Origin: SIG603 sp963589785
Lineage (GTDB): Bacteria; Bacillota; Clostridia; Oscillospirales; Acutalibacteraceae
Assembly (NCBI GenBank): GCA_963589785.1
Contig: CAVAMJ010000011.1
Span: 20,888-84,887, forward strand
Length of the DNA stretch: 64,000 nucleotides
Direction: 5' to 3'
The translations under genes were made by a program, and so were the position numbers. Of this stretch, positions 1-8,685 are shown in pieces (position 1 is the stretch's first letter; each line of letters opens with the position of its first letter). Below the pieces are notes generated by a model. It was not told the origin of the DNA and searched no databases. It saw only the letters and a list, made by a program, of their open reading frames with translations.

Positions 1-1
1 T

Positions 2-316
2 GAGCTTGAGGGCGAGTCGCAAGATCCCGATTATCAGAGATTTCTTGTCGGTCTGGGACTAACTGAGCACATGATTTTACCTCACTATCAGCAAGTAAAG
101 GACAACTATCTTGACGGCAGATTGCTATTTAAGGATATTACTATGCCGGACAGTATCGGCAAAATCTTCACGGTTTTGCCGGACGGATCATATCTGCTGT
201 CAGTAGACGGGGAAGAAACGGTTTTCGGAGAAGCATACAAAATTGCCGACGGTGTTCTCACCAAGGTATGCGAAAACGGGTGCCGTATTGAAGGAGTTAA
301 AATTTATGGCAAATGA
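2..316 (+). CDS. Peptidase E-like (S51 family) protein, 5' truncated by window edge
   Basis: The frame is open from base 2, so the gene begins outside the window and only about the last 104 residues are present. The visible part (GLGLTEHMILPHYQQ, then LPDGSYLLSVDG and FGEAYKI) resembles the C-terminal part of peptidase E and related class I glutamine-amidotransferase-like hydrolases (family S51). In that family a similar 'GLGL...PHY' stretch is followed by a short beta-rich tail. The catalytic Ser is upstream of the window and cannot be checked. The stop overlaps the start of the WYL regulator by 11 nt, so the two are probably cotranscribed. The function is tentative. Confidence 0.55.
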   Translation, partial: ELEGESQDPDYQRFLVGLGLTEHMILPHYQQVKDNYLDGRLLFKDITMPDSIGKIFTVLPDGSYLLSVDGEETVFGEAYKIADGVLTKVCENGCRIEGVKIYGK

Positions 317-1298
317 CAAGAAGTACAAAGGCAAAATGATTAAGCTTGAGAGGATTTTCGAGCGCTACACCGACAGTGAGCACGGTCTTACCCTCAAGCA
401 AATTGCCGAAAAGCTGAAGGCTTGCAACGATTCCGCAGACAGAAAAACGCTTTATCGTGACTTTGACGATTTGAGAGAAGCGGGCATTGAGGTTGAGTCA
501 AAGCGAATCGGAAAAAGTACGGTCTATTTTGTTGAGGACGATTTATTCGATTTAGCGGAGCTTAAAATCCTGATCGACAGCATTCAGGCATCTAAGTTCA
601 TCACGCCGAAGAAGTCAAAGCAAATCGTAACCAAGCTAAAGACTCTCACAAGCGAGTATCGAGCAAAGGATCTTGCCCGTGAGGTCATAATATCGCCTGT
701 AAAAGCAGAAAACGAAGCTGTTATTTACAATGTCGATCACATCAACGATGCGATCAACAAGGATAAGCAGATTTCTTTCCAGTATTACTCTTACGGAGTA
801 GACAAGAGAAGAAGACCAAGACACGAGGGTAAAATTTATCACGTAAGCCCGTGGGCACTTGTCTATAACGGCGACAAGTACTACCTCATCGCTTACAGCA
901 CAGACCACCCCGAGGATCTCGTCCATTACAGAGTAGACAGAATGGATAAGGTCAATGTGGAGGAAAAAGACAATCGTATCGGCGGAGATTATTTCAAGAA
1001 GCGTGAAACAAAGAACTACCTCACCAAGACATTCAGCATGTACCGTGGTGACAGAGAGGAAAACGTCACTTTCGAGTGCACGAATAACCTTGCCGACGTA
1101 GTTATCGACCGTTTCGGAAAAGATCCTGTTTTCGAAATTATCGACGACGAGCACTTCAGATTCAGCACCGAAATCGGAATCAGCAACCAGTTCTACGGCT
1201 GGGTAGCCGGCATCGGAAAGAACATGAAGATTGTCGCACCGCAGTCAGTTGTTGACGGATACAAATCCTACTTGGATGAGATTTTAAAAAGCTACTGA
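306..1298 (+). CDS. WYL-domain transcriptional regulator
   Basis: 330 aa if started at the ATG at 306, which has an AAGGAG box about 9 nt upstream; a longer open frame back to 243 lacks such a site. The N-terminal 80 residues look like a DNA-binding winged helix (ERIFERYTDSEHGLTLKQIAE, then RKTLYRDFDDLREAG). The rest is a WYL-type ligand-sensing region: SFQYYSYGVDKRRR, then VSPWALVYNGDKYYLIAYS and HYRVDRM. WYL proteins usually bind nucleic acid or nucleotide-like ligands and regulate DNA-repair, defence or metabolic genes. The target here is unknown. It overlaps the peptidase E-like gene and ends just before a terminator, so it is the last gene of its transcript. Confidence 0.85.
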   Translation: MANDKKYKGKMIKLERIFERYTDSEHGLTLKQIAEKLKACNDSADRKTLYRDFDDLREAGIEVESKRIGKSTVYFVEDDLFDLAELKILIDSIQASKFITPKKSKQIVTKLKTLTSEYRAKDLAREVIISPVKAENEAVIYNVDHINDAINKDKQISFQYYSYGVDKRRRPRHEGKIYHVSPWALVYNGDKYYLIAYSTDHPEDLVHYRVDRMDKVNVEEKDNRIGGDYFKKRETKNYLTKTFSMYRGDREENVTFECTNNLADVVIDRFGKDPVFEIIDDEHFRFSTEIGISNQFYGWVAGIGKNMKIVAPQSVVDGYKSYLDEILKSY

Positions 1299-1320
1299 TT
1301 TAGATTAATAATATAAAACG

Positions 1321-1358
1321 AAAGAAGGAAACAGCTAAAAACTGTCTCCTTCTTTTTT
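1321..1358 (+). terminator. Intrinsic terminator after WYL regulator
   Basis: GAAGGAAACAG and CTGTCTCCTTC form an 11-bp stem with one mismatch around a short A-rich loop, followed by TTTTTT. It lies 23 nt after the WYL stop and also faces the end of the convergent gntP-like gene. Confidence 0.8.
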
Positions 1359-1387
1359 AATTTAAACTCTTTTTGGAGTGGTGAAAA

Positions 1388-2647
1388 TCACAGAATATAA
1401 AGCAAGCATGAAACAACCGTGCTTGTGAGACCGACAAGAGCCTCATAAGGAATGAGCTTCATTCTCTCTTTGATCTGCATGTTGACAGAACCGCCTGTTG
1501 CGTGGAAGAATGAGCCGTGCGGAAGTGAATCGAGAACTGTTGCACCGGCATGAATCATTGCACCGCCACTGATAGCGGAAACTCCGCTGCTGATGAGTGT
1601 TCCCGAGAATGTCTGAGATGCAACCGTTGCACCGGCTGTTGTAGAAGCTGTTGCAGCTGCCATGAGGATACCGGCAATCGGAGCAAGGAGGAATGACGGG
1701 ATGTTTGCAATCTCGAGAAGAGAAATCATATCATACTGAATAGCAGAAGCCTTGATGATACCTGCAAGAGTACCTGTGCCAATGAGAAGTACCGACACAC
1801 CTACAACCTTGCTGAGTCCAAACTCTGTATAAGAAACAATGTGCTTAATCTGACCGCAACAAAGCATTGAAACAGCGCCGCCGACAGGAAGAGCGATGAG
1901 CGGATCGATAGAAATCGAGCAAATCGGTCTGAGTGCAAGAAGAATGATAACTACGAGCGGACCTGAAATAGCCGCAATAAAGGAAGGAAGCTTCTTCTCC
2001 TCTACCTCACCGAGGTCCTTCTCTGTCACCTTAACTTCGTTTTTCTTGGAGAGAAGTGTAGACAAAAGAATTGTGACAACAAGAGCAAACAAAGCAGGAA
2101 CGATGTTTCTCATCATAAGCGCTGTGAGGTCAATACCGAAAGCCTCAGCTGTTGCAATTGTATTTGGGTTAGGTGAAATAATGTTGCCAGCCTTGCCGCC
2201 GCCTATCATAGCGAGAAGAACTGCGGGCTTGTTGATGTCAGCTTTAACGGCAATTGCCATTGCAATAGGAGCAACAGTGATAACGGAAATATCGATGAAA
2301 ACACCGACCGCACAAATAATCATTGTTGCGACTGAAACGGAAACAAGAGCGAATTTCTGACCGAGCTTCTTAACGATAACATCAGCAATTTTTTCTGCTG
2401 AGCCTGTCTTGATCAAAGCACCGGCTAAAATACCTGATGTCAAAATTCTGAGAACTGAGCTCATCATGCTCTGAGCACCTGTTACCATTGTGCTGACGGT
2501 ACCGGTGAGTCCGCCACCACCGATAAGTCCACCGATTAATGCGCCCAAAATAAGGCTGTAAGCCGGATGAACCTTTTTAATGATGAGAAAAATCGCTACA
2601 ACAAGTCCTACAACTGCACCGAGAGTTGAAAACTGTATCGCATCCAT
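1388..2647 (-). CDS. GntP-family gluconate/organic acid:H+ symporter
   Basis: 419 aa integral membrane protein with 10 to 12 hydrophobic segments and the glycine-rich motifs of the GntP family: LILGALIGGLIGGGGL near the N-terminus, SGILAGALIKTGSAEKIAD, then GGGKAGNIISPNPNTIA. Family members import gluconate and related sugar acids with protons. The ATG at 2647 is chosen because an AGAGG box sits 8 nt upstream; the GTG nine bases earlier has none in range. It lies downstream of the aldolase gene araD in the same direction, but a terminator between them argues for a separate transcript. A palindromic LacI-type operator lies about 95 nt upstream. Gluconate is only one possible substrate. Confidence 0.85.
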   Translation of the reverse strand: MDAIQFSTLGAVVGLVVAIFLIIKKVHPAYSLILGALIGGLIGGGGLTGTVSTMVTGAQSMMSSVLRILTSGILAGALIKTGSAEKIADVIVKKLGQKFALVSVSVATMIICAVGVFIDISVITVAPIAMAIAVKADINKPAVLLAMIGGGKAGNIISPNPNTIATAEAFGIDLTALMMRNIVPALFALVVTILLSTLLSKKNEVKVTEKDLGEVEEKKLPSFIAAISGPLVVIILLALRPICSISIDPLIALPVGGAVSMLCCGQIKHIVSYTEFGLSKVVGVSVLLIGTGTLAGIIKASAIQYDMISLLEIANIPSFLLAPIAGILMAAATASTTAGATVASQTFSGTLISSGVSAISGGAMIHAGATVLDSLPHGSFFHATGGSVNMQIKERMKLIPYEALVGLTSTVVSCLLYIL

Positions 2648-2741
2648 AAAGAACACCTCTTCTAAATAATATTTCGTTTTCGTTAATTAATTCACATGTG
2701 ATTTATATTTTAAGTATAAGGATTTTGTATTCATTCTTAAA

Positions 2742-2755
2742 TGTTACCGATAACA
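2742..2755. promoter_or_regulatory. Palindromic LacI-type operator upstream of gntP-like gene
   Basis: TGTTACCGATAACA is a 14-bp inverted repeat (TGTTA and TAACA arms). It resembles LacI-family operators, in particular those of enterobacterial gluconate repressors of the GntR/IdnR type. It sits between the araD terminator and the permease start. No LacI-family gene is visible in the window. Confidence 0.55.
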
Positions 2756-2810
2756 AATTGTATCCATAATTTTTAGACTATCTCTCAAAACTATGTTCTT
2801 TGACACAATG

Positions 2811-2844
2811 AAAAATCCCTCAAAATAAAATTTGAGGGATTTTC
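2811..2844 (-). terminator. Intrinsic terminator after araD-like gene
   Basis: Perfect hairpin: AAAATCCCTCAAA pairs with TTTGAGGGATTTT around a short A/T loop, giving U runs on both strands. It is about 10 nt past the stop of the aldolase gene and separates it from the permease gene. Confidence 0.85.
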
Positions 2845-2852
2845 TCGTTAAT

Positions 2853-3551
2853 TTACTTCTTCTGACCGTAATACGCATTGGGGCCGTGCTTTCTCATATA
2901 ATGCTTGTCCTGATACCTCTGTGGTGCGGCTTCGGCATCAAATTTCACCTGTCTTGTGAAAATCGCCATTTTAGCAACTTCCTCGAGAACAACAGCGTGA
3001 TACACTGCCTCGGCGGCATTCTTTCCCCATGTGAAAGGGCCGTGACTGTGGCAAACAACCGCCGGCACTGCCTTTGGGTCAATACCGCGATTCTTAAAGG
3101 TCTCGACTATGCTGTGACCTGTGTTCATCTCGTAGTCATCGTCAAGCTCCTCCTGTGTTAAGTGGCGTGCGCAAGGAACTGCACCGTAAAAATAATCCGC
3201 ATGAGTTGTGCCGTAACAAGGAATATCCTCCCCCGCTTGTGCCCAAGCGACAGCATACGGGCTGTGAGTGTGAACTATTCCGCCGATATTAGGAAAATAA
3301 TTATACAGCACCAAATGAGTCTTTGTATCGGAGGACGGATTTAATTCGCCCTCTACCTTATTTCCGTTTAAGTCCATAACTACCAAATCATCGGGCTTCA
3401 GTTCATCGTAATCGACTCCGGACGGCTTAATTACAAAAAGCCCCTTTTCCCTGTCAATTCCGCTGACATTTCCCCAGGTATATGTTACAAGTCCTCTTTT
3501 GGGAAGCTCCATATTAGCTTTATAGACCTCAAGCTTCAATTCTTCAAGCAT
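2853..3551 (-). CDS. araD: L-ribulose-5-phosphate 4-epimerase-like class II aldolase
   Basis: 232 aa, the usual length for AraD/SgbE/UlaF-type epimerases. It has the N-terminal substrate loop GNVSG, then KPSGVDYDEL, PSSDTKTH and the zinc-binding HTHSPYAVAWAQ; a further His pair lies in VCHSHGPFTWG. Such enzymes interconvert L-ribulose 5-phosphate and D-xylulose 5-phosphate, or act on related pentulose phosphates, in the cytoplasm. A strong GGAGG precedes the ATG. No arabinose kinase or isomerase is next to it, so the pathway is inferred only from family. The adjacent sugar-acid permease might point to ascorbate or pentonate use. Confidence 0.85.
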   Translation of the reverse strand: MLEELKLEVYKANMELPKRGLVTYTWGNVSGIDREKGLFVIKPSGVDYDELKPDDLVVMDLNGNKVEGELNPSSDTKTHLVLYNYFPNIGGIVHTHSPYAVAWAQAGEDIPCYGTTHADYFYGAVPCARHLTQEELDDDYEMNTGHSIVETFKNRGIDPKAVPAVVCHSHGPFTWGKNAAEAVYHAVVLEEVAKMAIFTRQVKFDAEAAPQRYQDKHYMRKHGPNAYYGQKK

Positions 3552-3628
3552 AGTTATCCTCCGTTTTTTACACCTTATGAATTAAAATCAATACGCTATA
3601 ATTATATTCTTTAAAACGATTTTTTTCA

Positions 3629-3660
3629 ATAAAAAAGAACTCCGCAAAAGCAGAGTTCTC
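3629..3660 (-). terminator. Intrinsic terminator of ATP synthase operon
   Basis: On the minus strand GAACTCTGC pairs with GCGGAGTTC (one G-U pair) around TTTT, followed by TTTTTTATT. It begins a few bases after the atpC stop and ends the atp transcript. Confidence 0.85.
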
Positions 3661-3665
3661 TTAAT

Positions 3666-4079
3666 TTATCTTTTACCGTAAAGGTTTTTAACCTTAAGTC
3701 TGGACATAGCTCTCGAAAGAGTAGCTTCGGCAGAATAATACTCCATACGTGATCTCTTCTGGAGCATCTCCTCCTTAGCCTTCTCCGCTTCGTAACGTGC
3801 TCGGTTTTCGTCGATTTCATCGGGACGTTCAGCCGAGTTGACGAGCATAAGAACCTCGTTGTCCTCAATCTTGATAATACCCTGAGAAACGGCTGCATAC
3901 TGATTCTCTCCGCCCGGAGCTCTGTAAACTACAGTTCCAGCTTCGACAGCGGCAACGGTGTTTGTGTGGTCGGCAAGAACACCGACCTGTCCGTCACTTG
4001 AAGGGAAAATCAGCGATTCGCACGGACCGGAATAGAATGTGGAGTCGCTCTCAAGAATACTGAGCTTAAACTCCTTCAT
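3666..4079 (-). CDS. atpC: F1Fo ATP synthase epsilon subunit
   Basis: 137 aa. The N-terminal beta-sandwich is recognisable from FKLSILESDSTFYSG, SSDGQVGVLADH and AAVSQGIIKIED; the C-terminal half (DENRARYEAEKAKEEML and onward) forms the helical hairpin that regulates the rotor. Epsilon is part of the central stalk with gamma. Its ATG shares one base with the beta stop (TGATG), so it is translationally coupled. It is the last gene of the operon before the terminator. Confidence 0.95.
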   Translation of the reverse strand: MKEFKLSILESDSTFYSGPCESLIFPSSDGQVGVLADHTNTVAAVEAGTVVYRAPGGENQYAAVSQGIIKIEDNEVLMLVNSAERPDEIDENRARYEAEKAKEEMLQKRSRMEYYSAEATLSRAMSRLKVKNLYGKR

Positions 4080-5479
4080 CAGCCTTCCTCCGCCATTGCC
4101 TTTGCCTTAGCGACAACATCGTCAATAGTACCGACGTTGAAGAATGCTGCTTCAGGATACTCGTCCATCTCGCCGTCAACAATCATCTTGAAGCCACGGA
4201 CAGTTTCCTTAAGCGGAACATAAACGCCCTCGATACCTGTAAACTTAGCTGCAACGCTCATCGGCTGAGATAAGAATCTCTGAACCTTTCTTGCACGGTT
4301 AACGATGTGCTTATCCTCATCGGAAAGCTCATCCATACCAAGAATTGCGATGATGTCCTGAAGCTCGTTGTACTTCTGGAGAATCTCCTGAACCTTTCTT
4401 GCTACCTCGTAGTGCTCCTTGCCGACGATGTCCGGCTCGAGAATTCTTGAAGTAGACTCAAGCGGATCAACGGCAGGATAAATGCCCTGCTCGGCAATCT
4501 TACGGCTAAGAACCGTAGTAGCATCAAGGTGAGTAAAGGTTGTGGACGGAGCTGGGTCGGTAAGGTCATCGGCAGGAACGTAAACCGCCTGAACCGAAGT
4601 AACCGAACCACGCTTTGTTGATGTGATTCTCTCCTGAAGAGCACCCATCTCGTTAGCAAGTGTCGGCTGATAACCAACAGCTGATGGCATACGTCCTAAA
4701 AGTGTGGAAACCTCAGAACCTGCCTGAACGAAACGGAATATGTTATCGATAAAGAGAAGAACGTCCTTATTCTCCTCATCTCTGAAATACTCAGCCATTG
4801 TAAGTCCTGAAAGGGCAACTCTCATTCGAACACCCGGGGACTCATTCATCTGACCGAAAACGAGAGCTGTCTTTTCGCTGACTCCGCTCTCCTTCATCTC
4901 TCTCCAAAGGTCGTTACCCTCACGGCTACGCTCACCGACACCGGTGAAGATTGAGTAGCCGCCGTGCTCTGTTGCGACGTTGTGGATAAGCTCCTGGATA
5001 AGAACGGTTTTACCGACACCGGCACCGCCGAAAAGACCGATCTTACCTCCCTTTGGGTAAGGCTCGAGCAAGTCGACAACCTTGATACCTGTCTCGAGAA
5101 TATCGACAGCAGGTCTCTGATCTGCATAACCGGGTGCTGCACGGTGGATTGACATATGCGGCTCTTCTGCGGAAACAGCCTCTCCGCCGTCAATCGGCTC
5201 ACCGAGAACGTTGAACATTCTTCCGAGTGTGCACTCGCCGACAGGAACCTCAATGGTCTTTCCCTCAGAAACGACCTCCATTCCGCGGTACATATCTTCG
5301 GACTGAGCCAAAACGATGCATCTTACGGTGTTGTCACCGACATGCTGCTGAACCTCCATAACACGGGTCTCGCCGTTTACCTCAACCTTGAGTGCGTCCT
5401 TAATCTTAGGAAGAGCGCCGTCCTCGAATTTTACATCAATAACAGGACCCGAAATTCGGATTATTTTTCCTTTATTCAA
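4079..5479 (-). CDS. atpD: F1Fo ATP synthase beta subunit
   Basis: 466 aa, the normal length. It carries the catalytic P-loop GGAGVGKT at residues 151-158, FTGVGERSREGNDLW, the Walker B region DVLLFIDNIFRF and the ATDPAPSTTFTHLDAT-like stretch. The start is TTG at 5479, which overlaps the gamma stop in a TTGA junction; the GGAGG ribosome binding site lies inside the last gamma codons. This is the catalytic subunit of the F1 head. No missing catalytic residue was seen. Confidence 0.97.
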   Translation of the reverse strand: MNKGKIIRISGPVIDVKFEDGALPKIKDALKVEVNGETRVMEVQQHVGDNTVRCIVLAQSEDMYRGMEVVSEGKTIEVPVGECTLGRMFNVLGEPIDGGEAVSAEEPHMSIHRAAPGYADQRPAVDILETGIKVVDLLEPYPKGGKIGLFGGAGVGKTVLIQELIHNVATEHGGYSIFTGVGERSREGNDLWREMKESGVSEKTALVFGQMNESPGVRMRVALSGLTMAEYFRDEENKDVLLFIDNIFRFVQAGSEVSTLLGRMPSAVGYQPTLANEMGALQERITSTKRGSVTSVQAVYVPADDLTDPAPSTTFTHLDATTVLSRKIAEQGIYPAVDPLESTSRILEPDIVGKEHYEVARKVQEILQKYNELQDIIAILGMDELSDEDKHIVNRARKVQRFLSQPMSVAAKFTGIEGVYVPLKETVRGFKMIVDGEMDEYPEAAFFNVGTIDDVVAKAKAMAEEG

Positions 5480-6396
5480 AAAAGTCCGCCTCCTGTTTTT
5501 ATCTTATTTTCGTGTGTTTTCTTCTGAGCCTTAGCACCGGCGGAAACCTCAGTGATTTCCTGGGTGATGGCAGCCTGTCTGACTCTGTTGTACTGAATCT
5601 TAAGATCTGCGAGCAGCTCCTCGGCATTTCTGTTAGCCGAATCCATAGCCGACATTCTCGCATTCTGCTCAGCGCAGAAAGAGTAAACAAGCGCACCGTA
5701 TATATAACCGGCGATGTAGCTCGGCATCATGTGATTGAGAACCGAGTTAGCGCTTGGCATAAACTCAAAAGGATTCGAAATTTTCTTCTCGACCGTCGGA
5801 GTGTGGAAATCACTGCGGTGGAACGGAAGAATTCTGTATCGAACAGTTTCTGTTTCTACACTGTTTTTCATATTAGTGAAGATAACATATATTTTCTCGA
5901 TACCGCCCTTGCCGTAATTCTCAAGGATAATATTTGTAATCTCTCTTGCACGGCGCATGGTGGGGTTCTGTGCGGTATAAAGAAAGCTTCTCTCAATCGG
6001 AATGTTATGAGAGTTAAAATAGTGTCTGCCGTACTCGCCGACAACGAACAGCTTTGTGTCCGGGTGCTCCTCCAACATTTTTTCTGCTTCACGGATAACA
6101 TTCATGTTATATGCGCCCGCAAGACCCTTATCGGCTGTGACAACGAGGCAAGCATAGGTGCCGTTTAGCGGAACCTCACCCGATGCCGGATAGAAGTAAG
6201 GCGACTCAACGCCGTCCGCCGAACGGAAAATACGCTTAATCTCGGTTGAAAGCGCCTCAAAGTAAGGCTTTGCCTTCTCTCTCTCCGCCTTAGCCTTTGT
6301 GAGCTTGGTGGATGCGATGAGGTACATAGCGTTCGTTATTTTCTGAGTTTCTCTGACACTGTCAATTCTGCTTTTTATTTCATTGGAATTAGCCAA
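5476..6396 (-). CDS. atpG: F1Fo ATP synthase gamma subunit
   Basis: 306 aa, slightly longer than the roughly 285 aa typical of Firmicutes. It opens with the conserved ANSNEIKSRIDSVRETQKIT, contains VVTADKGLAGAYNMNV and closes with NRVRQAAITQEITEVSAGA, the two coiled-coil ends of the rotor shaft. The start is read as TTG at 6396 with AAAGGA nine bases upstream, because the family N-terminus begins exactly there. The stop overlaps the beta start by four bases. Confidence 0.95.
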   Translation of the reverse strand: MANSNEIKSRIDSVRETQKITNAMYLIASTKLTKAKAEREKAKPYFEALSTEIKRIFRSADGVESPYFYPASGEVPLNGTYACLVVTADKGLAGAYNMNVIREAEKMLEEHPDTKLFVVGEYGRHYFNSHNIPIERSFLYTAQNPTMRRAREITNIILENYGKGGIEKIYVIFTNMKNSVETETVRYRILPFHRSDFHTPTVEKKISNPFEFMPSANSVLNHMMPSYIAGYIYGALVYSFCAEQNARMSAMDSANRNAEELLADLKIQYNRVRQAAITQEITEVSAGAKAQKKTHENKIKTGGGLF

Positions 6397-6414
6397 AACT
6401 CAACATCCTTTCTG

Positions 6415-8178
6415 TTAGGATATTGTAGAGACATACTCTTTGGATGCATCAAGAATAGCACTTTTTGCCTCATCCGAAAGCTTTCCTTCGCTTATTACGG
6501 AATCGAGAACAGCAGAACATTTCATCTTAACGTAATCGATAAGACCAGTTCTAACTTCCTCAATCTTATCTACGGCAACACCCTGGAAAGCATGACCGAG
6601 AGCAGCGACAAGTATGATAATCATTTCCTCCTGAGAGAACGGATTATACTGCGGCTGGCGAAGCAGTCTCATAAGTCCCGAACCGTAGTCGAGCTGACGG
6701 CGCGTCTGGTCGTCGAGGTCACTGGAGAACTGTGTGAAGACCTCCATCTCACGGTACTGAGCAAGGTCAAGTCTGATAGCGCCCGTAGCCTTTTTCATTG
6801 CCTTTGTCTGAGCGTCACCGCCGACTCGAGAAACGGAAAGACCGACGTTAACTGCAGGACGCTGACCTGCGTTAAAGAGGTTGGACTCGAGGAATATCTG
6901 TCCGTCTGTAATGGAAATGATATTAGTAGGAATATAAGCCGAAACGTCGCCCGCCTGTGTCTCAACTATAGGAAGTGCGGTCAAAGATCCGCCGCCCTTA
7001 GCATCGGAAAGGTGAGCAGAACGCTCGAGAAGTCTTGAATGGAGATAGAAAACATCACCAGGATAAGCTTCACGTCCCGGAGAACGCTCAAGAAGCAAGC
7101 TGAGTGCTCTGTAAGCGATAGCATGCTTGGAGAGGTCATCATAGACGATCAAAACATCCTTGCCCTTGCCCATGAAGTACTCGCCGATTGCGGTACCTGT
7201 GTAAGGAGCGATGTACTGCATAGGAGCAGTCTCGGAAGCGGAAGCACAAACAACGATTGTGTACTTGAGTGCGCCTCTTTTTCTGAGGTTTTCAACGAGC
7301 TGTGCAACGCTTGAGGACTTCTGACCGATTGCGACATAGATGCAAACAACATCCTTGCCCTTCTGGTTCAAAATTGTATCAAGTGCGATAGCTGTTTTAC
7401 CTGTCTGACGGTCACCGATGATAAGCTCACGCTGACCTCTACCGATCGGGAACATGGAGTCGATAGCAAGAAGACCTGTCTCCATCGGCTTATTAACAGG
7501 CTGACGGTCGATGATTCCCGGTGCCGGGCTCTCGATTGCTCTGAAGTCCTCAGACTGAATAGCACCCTTGTCATCGATAGGATTGCCAAGTGCGTCAACA
7601 ACTCTGCCTAAGAATCCGTCACCTACAGGTACACCTGCGATGCGGTTTGTTCTTCTTACGCGGCTGCCCTGGAGAATCTCTCTGTCGTCACCGAAAAGAA
7701 TACAACCGACTGAATCCTCCTTAAGATCTTGAACAAGACCTCTGACGCCGCCGTCAAAGATGAGAATCTCACCGTAACGGGTGTTTGGAAGACCGCTGAC
7801 GTTTGCGATACCGTCACCGACACTGATAACTGTACCGACTTCCTCATTGAGAAGCTCGGGAGTCCAGTTGACAACGGTTTCCTTCATAAGAGGAATGACG
7901 TTCATATCGCTAACTGCGATAGCATTGAGTCTTTCCTCGAGCTGGCGAAGCTTTCCTTCCTTAGTCCAGTCGATAACCGACTCGACTCTTACGGAACCGC
8001 TTCCCGGAATAACTACAATCTTAAAGCCCTCTGTGATGGACTCATCCTTATCCCAAAGGAGTTTAACTTGCGTGGAATACTTTTTTTCGAGATACTTGAC
8101 AAGTCTCTCTTTATCTTTCTCTGCCGGCTCAGTAGCACTGAGCATAAGAGCTCTGATTGGTTCGTTAGGTGCAAGCAT
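6415..8178 (-). CDS. atpA: F1Fo ATP synthase alpha subunit with N-terminal delta-subunit C-terminal domain
   Basis: 587 aa against about 500 for a normal alpha. From about residue 91 the protein is a standard alpha subunit: VGTVISVGDGIANVSGL, Walker A GDRQTGKT at 255-262, and VLIVYDDLSKHAIAYR. The first 85 or so residues are extra and resemble the C-terminal domain of the delta (OSCP) subunit: a beta strand, a helix ERLVKYLEKKY, the strand pair TQVKLLWDKDESITEGFKI, and an end helix GKLRQLEERL. The ATG at 8178 has a perfect GAGGAGG site and follows the b-subunit stop by two bases, so the fusion is translated as one chain. No separate delta gene lies in the operon. Confidence 0.93.
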   Translation of the reverse strand: MLAPNEPIRALMLSATEPAEKDKERLVKYLEKKYSTQVKLLWDKDESITEGFKIVVIPGSGSVRVESVIDWTKEGKLRQLEERLNAIAVSDMNVIPLMKETVVNWTPELLNEEVGTVISVGDGIANVSGLPNTRYGEILIFDGGVRGLVQDLKEDSVGCILFGDDREILQGSRVRRTNRIAGVPVGDGFLGRVVDALGNPIDDKGAIQSEDFRAIESPAPGIIDRQPVNKPMETGLLAIDSMFPIGRGQRELIIGDRQTGKTAIALDTILNQKGKDVVCIYVAIGQKSSSVAQLVENLRKRGALKYTIVVCASASETAPMQYIAPYTGTAIGEYFMGKGKDVLIVYDDLSKHAIAYRALSLLLERSPGREAYPGDVFYLHSRLLERSAHLSDAKGGGSLTALPIVETQAGDVSAYIPTNIISITDGQIFLESNLFNAGQRPAVNVGLSVSRVGGDAQTKAMKKATGAIRLDLAQYREMEVFTQFSSDLDDQTRRQLDYGSGLMRLLRQPQYNPFSQEEMIIILVAALGHAFQGVAVDKIEEVRTGLIDYVKMKCSAVLDSVISEGKLSDEAKSAILDASKEYVSTIS

Positions 8179-8180
8179 AA

Positions 8181-8654
8181 TCAGACCTCCTCGGTGGAAT
8201 CAAGAAAATCAGCAAGTGTATCACCGGAATTGACGATCTTAGCAACCGCCTCACGTGTAATATCTTTGATTTCTGTTTGTGCTGAAGCAAGAATACTCTT
8301 CTTCTCTGCCTCGGCATTTGCTCTTGCGTCGGCAAGAATTTCCTTTGCCTCTGCTTCGGCATCAGCGATTTTCTCAGCAACTTCCTTTTCTGTTGCCTTC
8401 AAGGTCTCAGCTCTCTTAGCTGCGATCTCCTTGTCGGCATTGCCCATCTTGGAGTTGTACTCGGCAACCTTAGCCTCAGCCTCGCTGATAGCGCTTTTTG
8501 CATCCTCATCCGCCTTCTTGTAAGCAGCCTGACGCTTATCCATAAAGTCTTTGACAGGCTTGAAAAGCAGGATATATAAACCGCCGATAAGAATGACGAA
8601 ATTCAGCATATGAAGCAGAATCTGCTGCAAATTAATATTTAATGGCATGCTCAT
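8181..8654 (-). CDS. atpF: F1Fo ATP synthase b subunit
   Basis: 157 aa, typical length. One N-terminal membrane helix (HMLNFVILIGGLYILLF) is followed by KPVKDFMDKR and a long charged Ala/Glu/Lys-rich helix that forms the peripheral stalk dimer. It lies between c and the alpha fusion, the place where delta normally follows. The last codons contain the Shine-Dalgarno sequence of the alpha fusion. There is no b-delta fusion of the mycobacterial kind. Confidence 0.95.
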   Translation of the reverse strand: MSMPLNINLQQILLHMLNFVILIGGLYILLFKPVKDFMDKRQAAYKKADEDAKSAISEAEAKVAEYNSKMGNADKEIAAKRAETLKATEKEVAEKIADAEAEAKEILADARANAEAEKKSILASAQTEIKDITREAVAKIVNSGDTLADFLDSTEEV

Positions 8655-8685
8655 TTCATCCTTTCTGTTAAACTTTTAAGTTTCA

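Noticed and set aside
5512..6168. 218-codon open frame antisense to atpG
   Set aside because: Shadow frame on the opposite strand of a clear gamma-subunit gene; no family match and no ribosome binding site.
8086..8178. Alternative view that the extra alpha N-terminus is a frameshifted or decayed atpH
   Set aside because: The segment is open, in frame, conserved-looking through the C-terminal delta helix, and starts with its own strong ribosome binding site right after atpF.
7729..8523. 264-codon open frame antisense to atpA and atpF
   Set aside because: Reverse-frame shadow of the conserved ATP synthase genes; low-complexity Ser/Ala composition.
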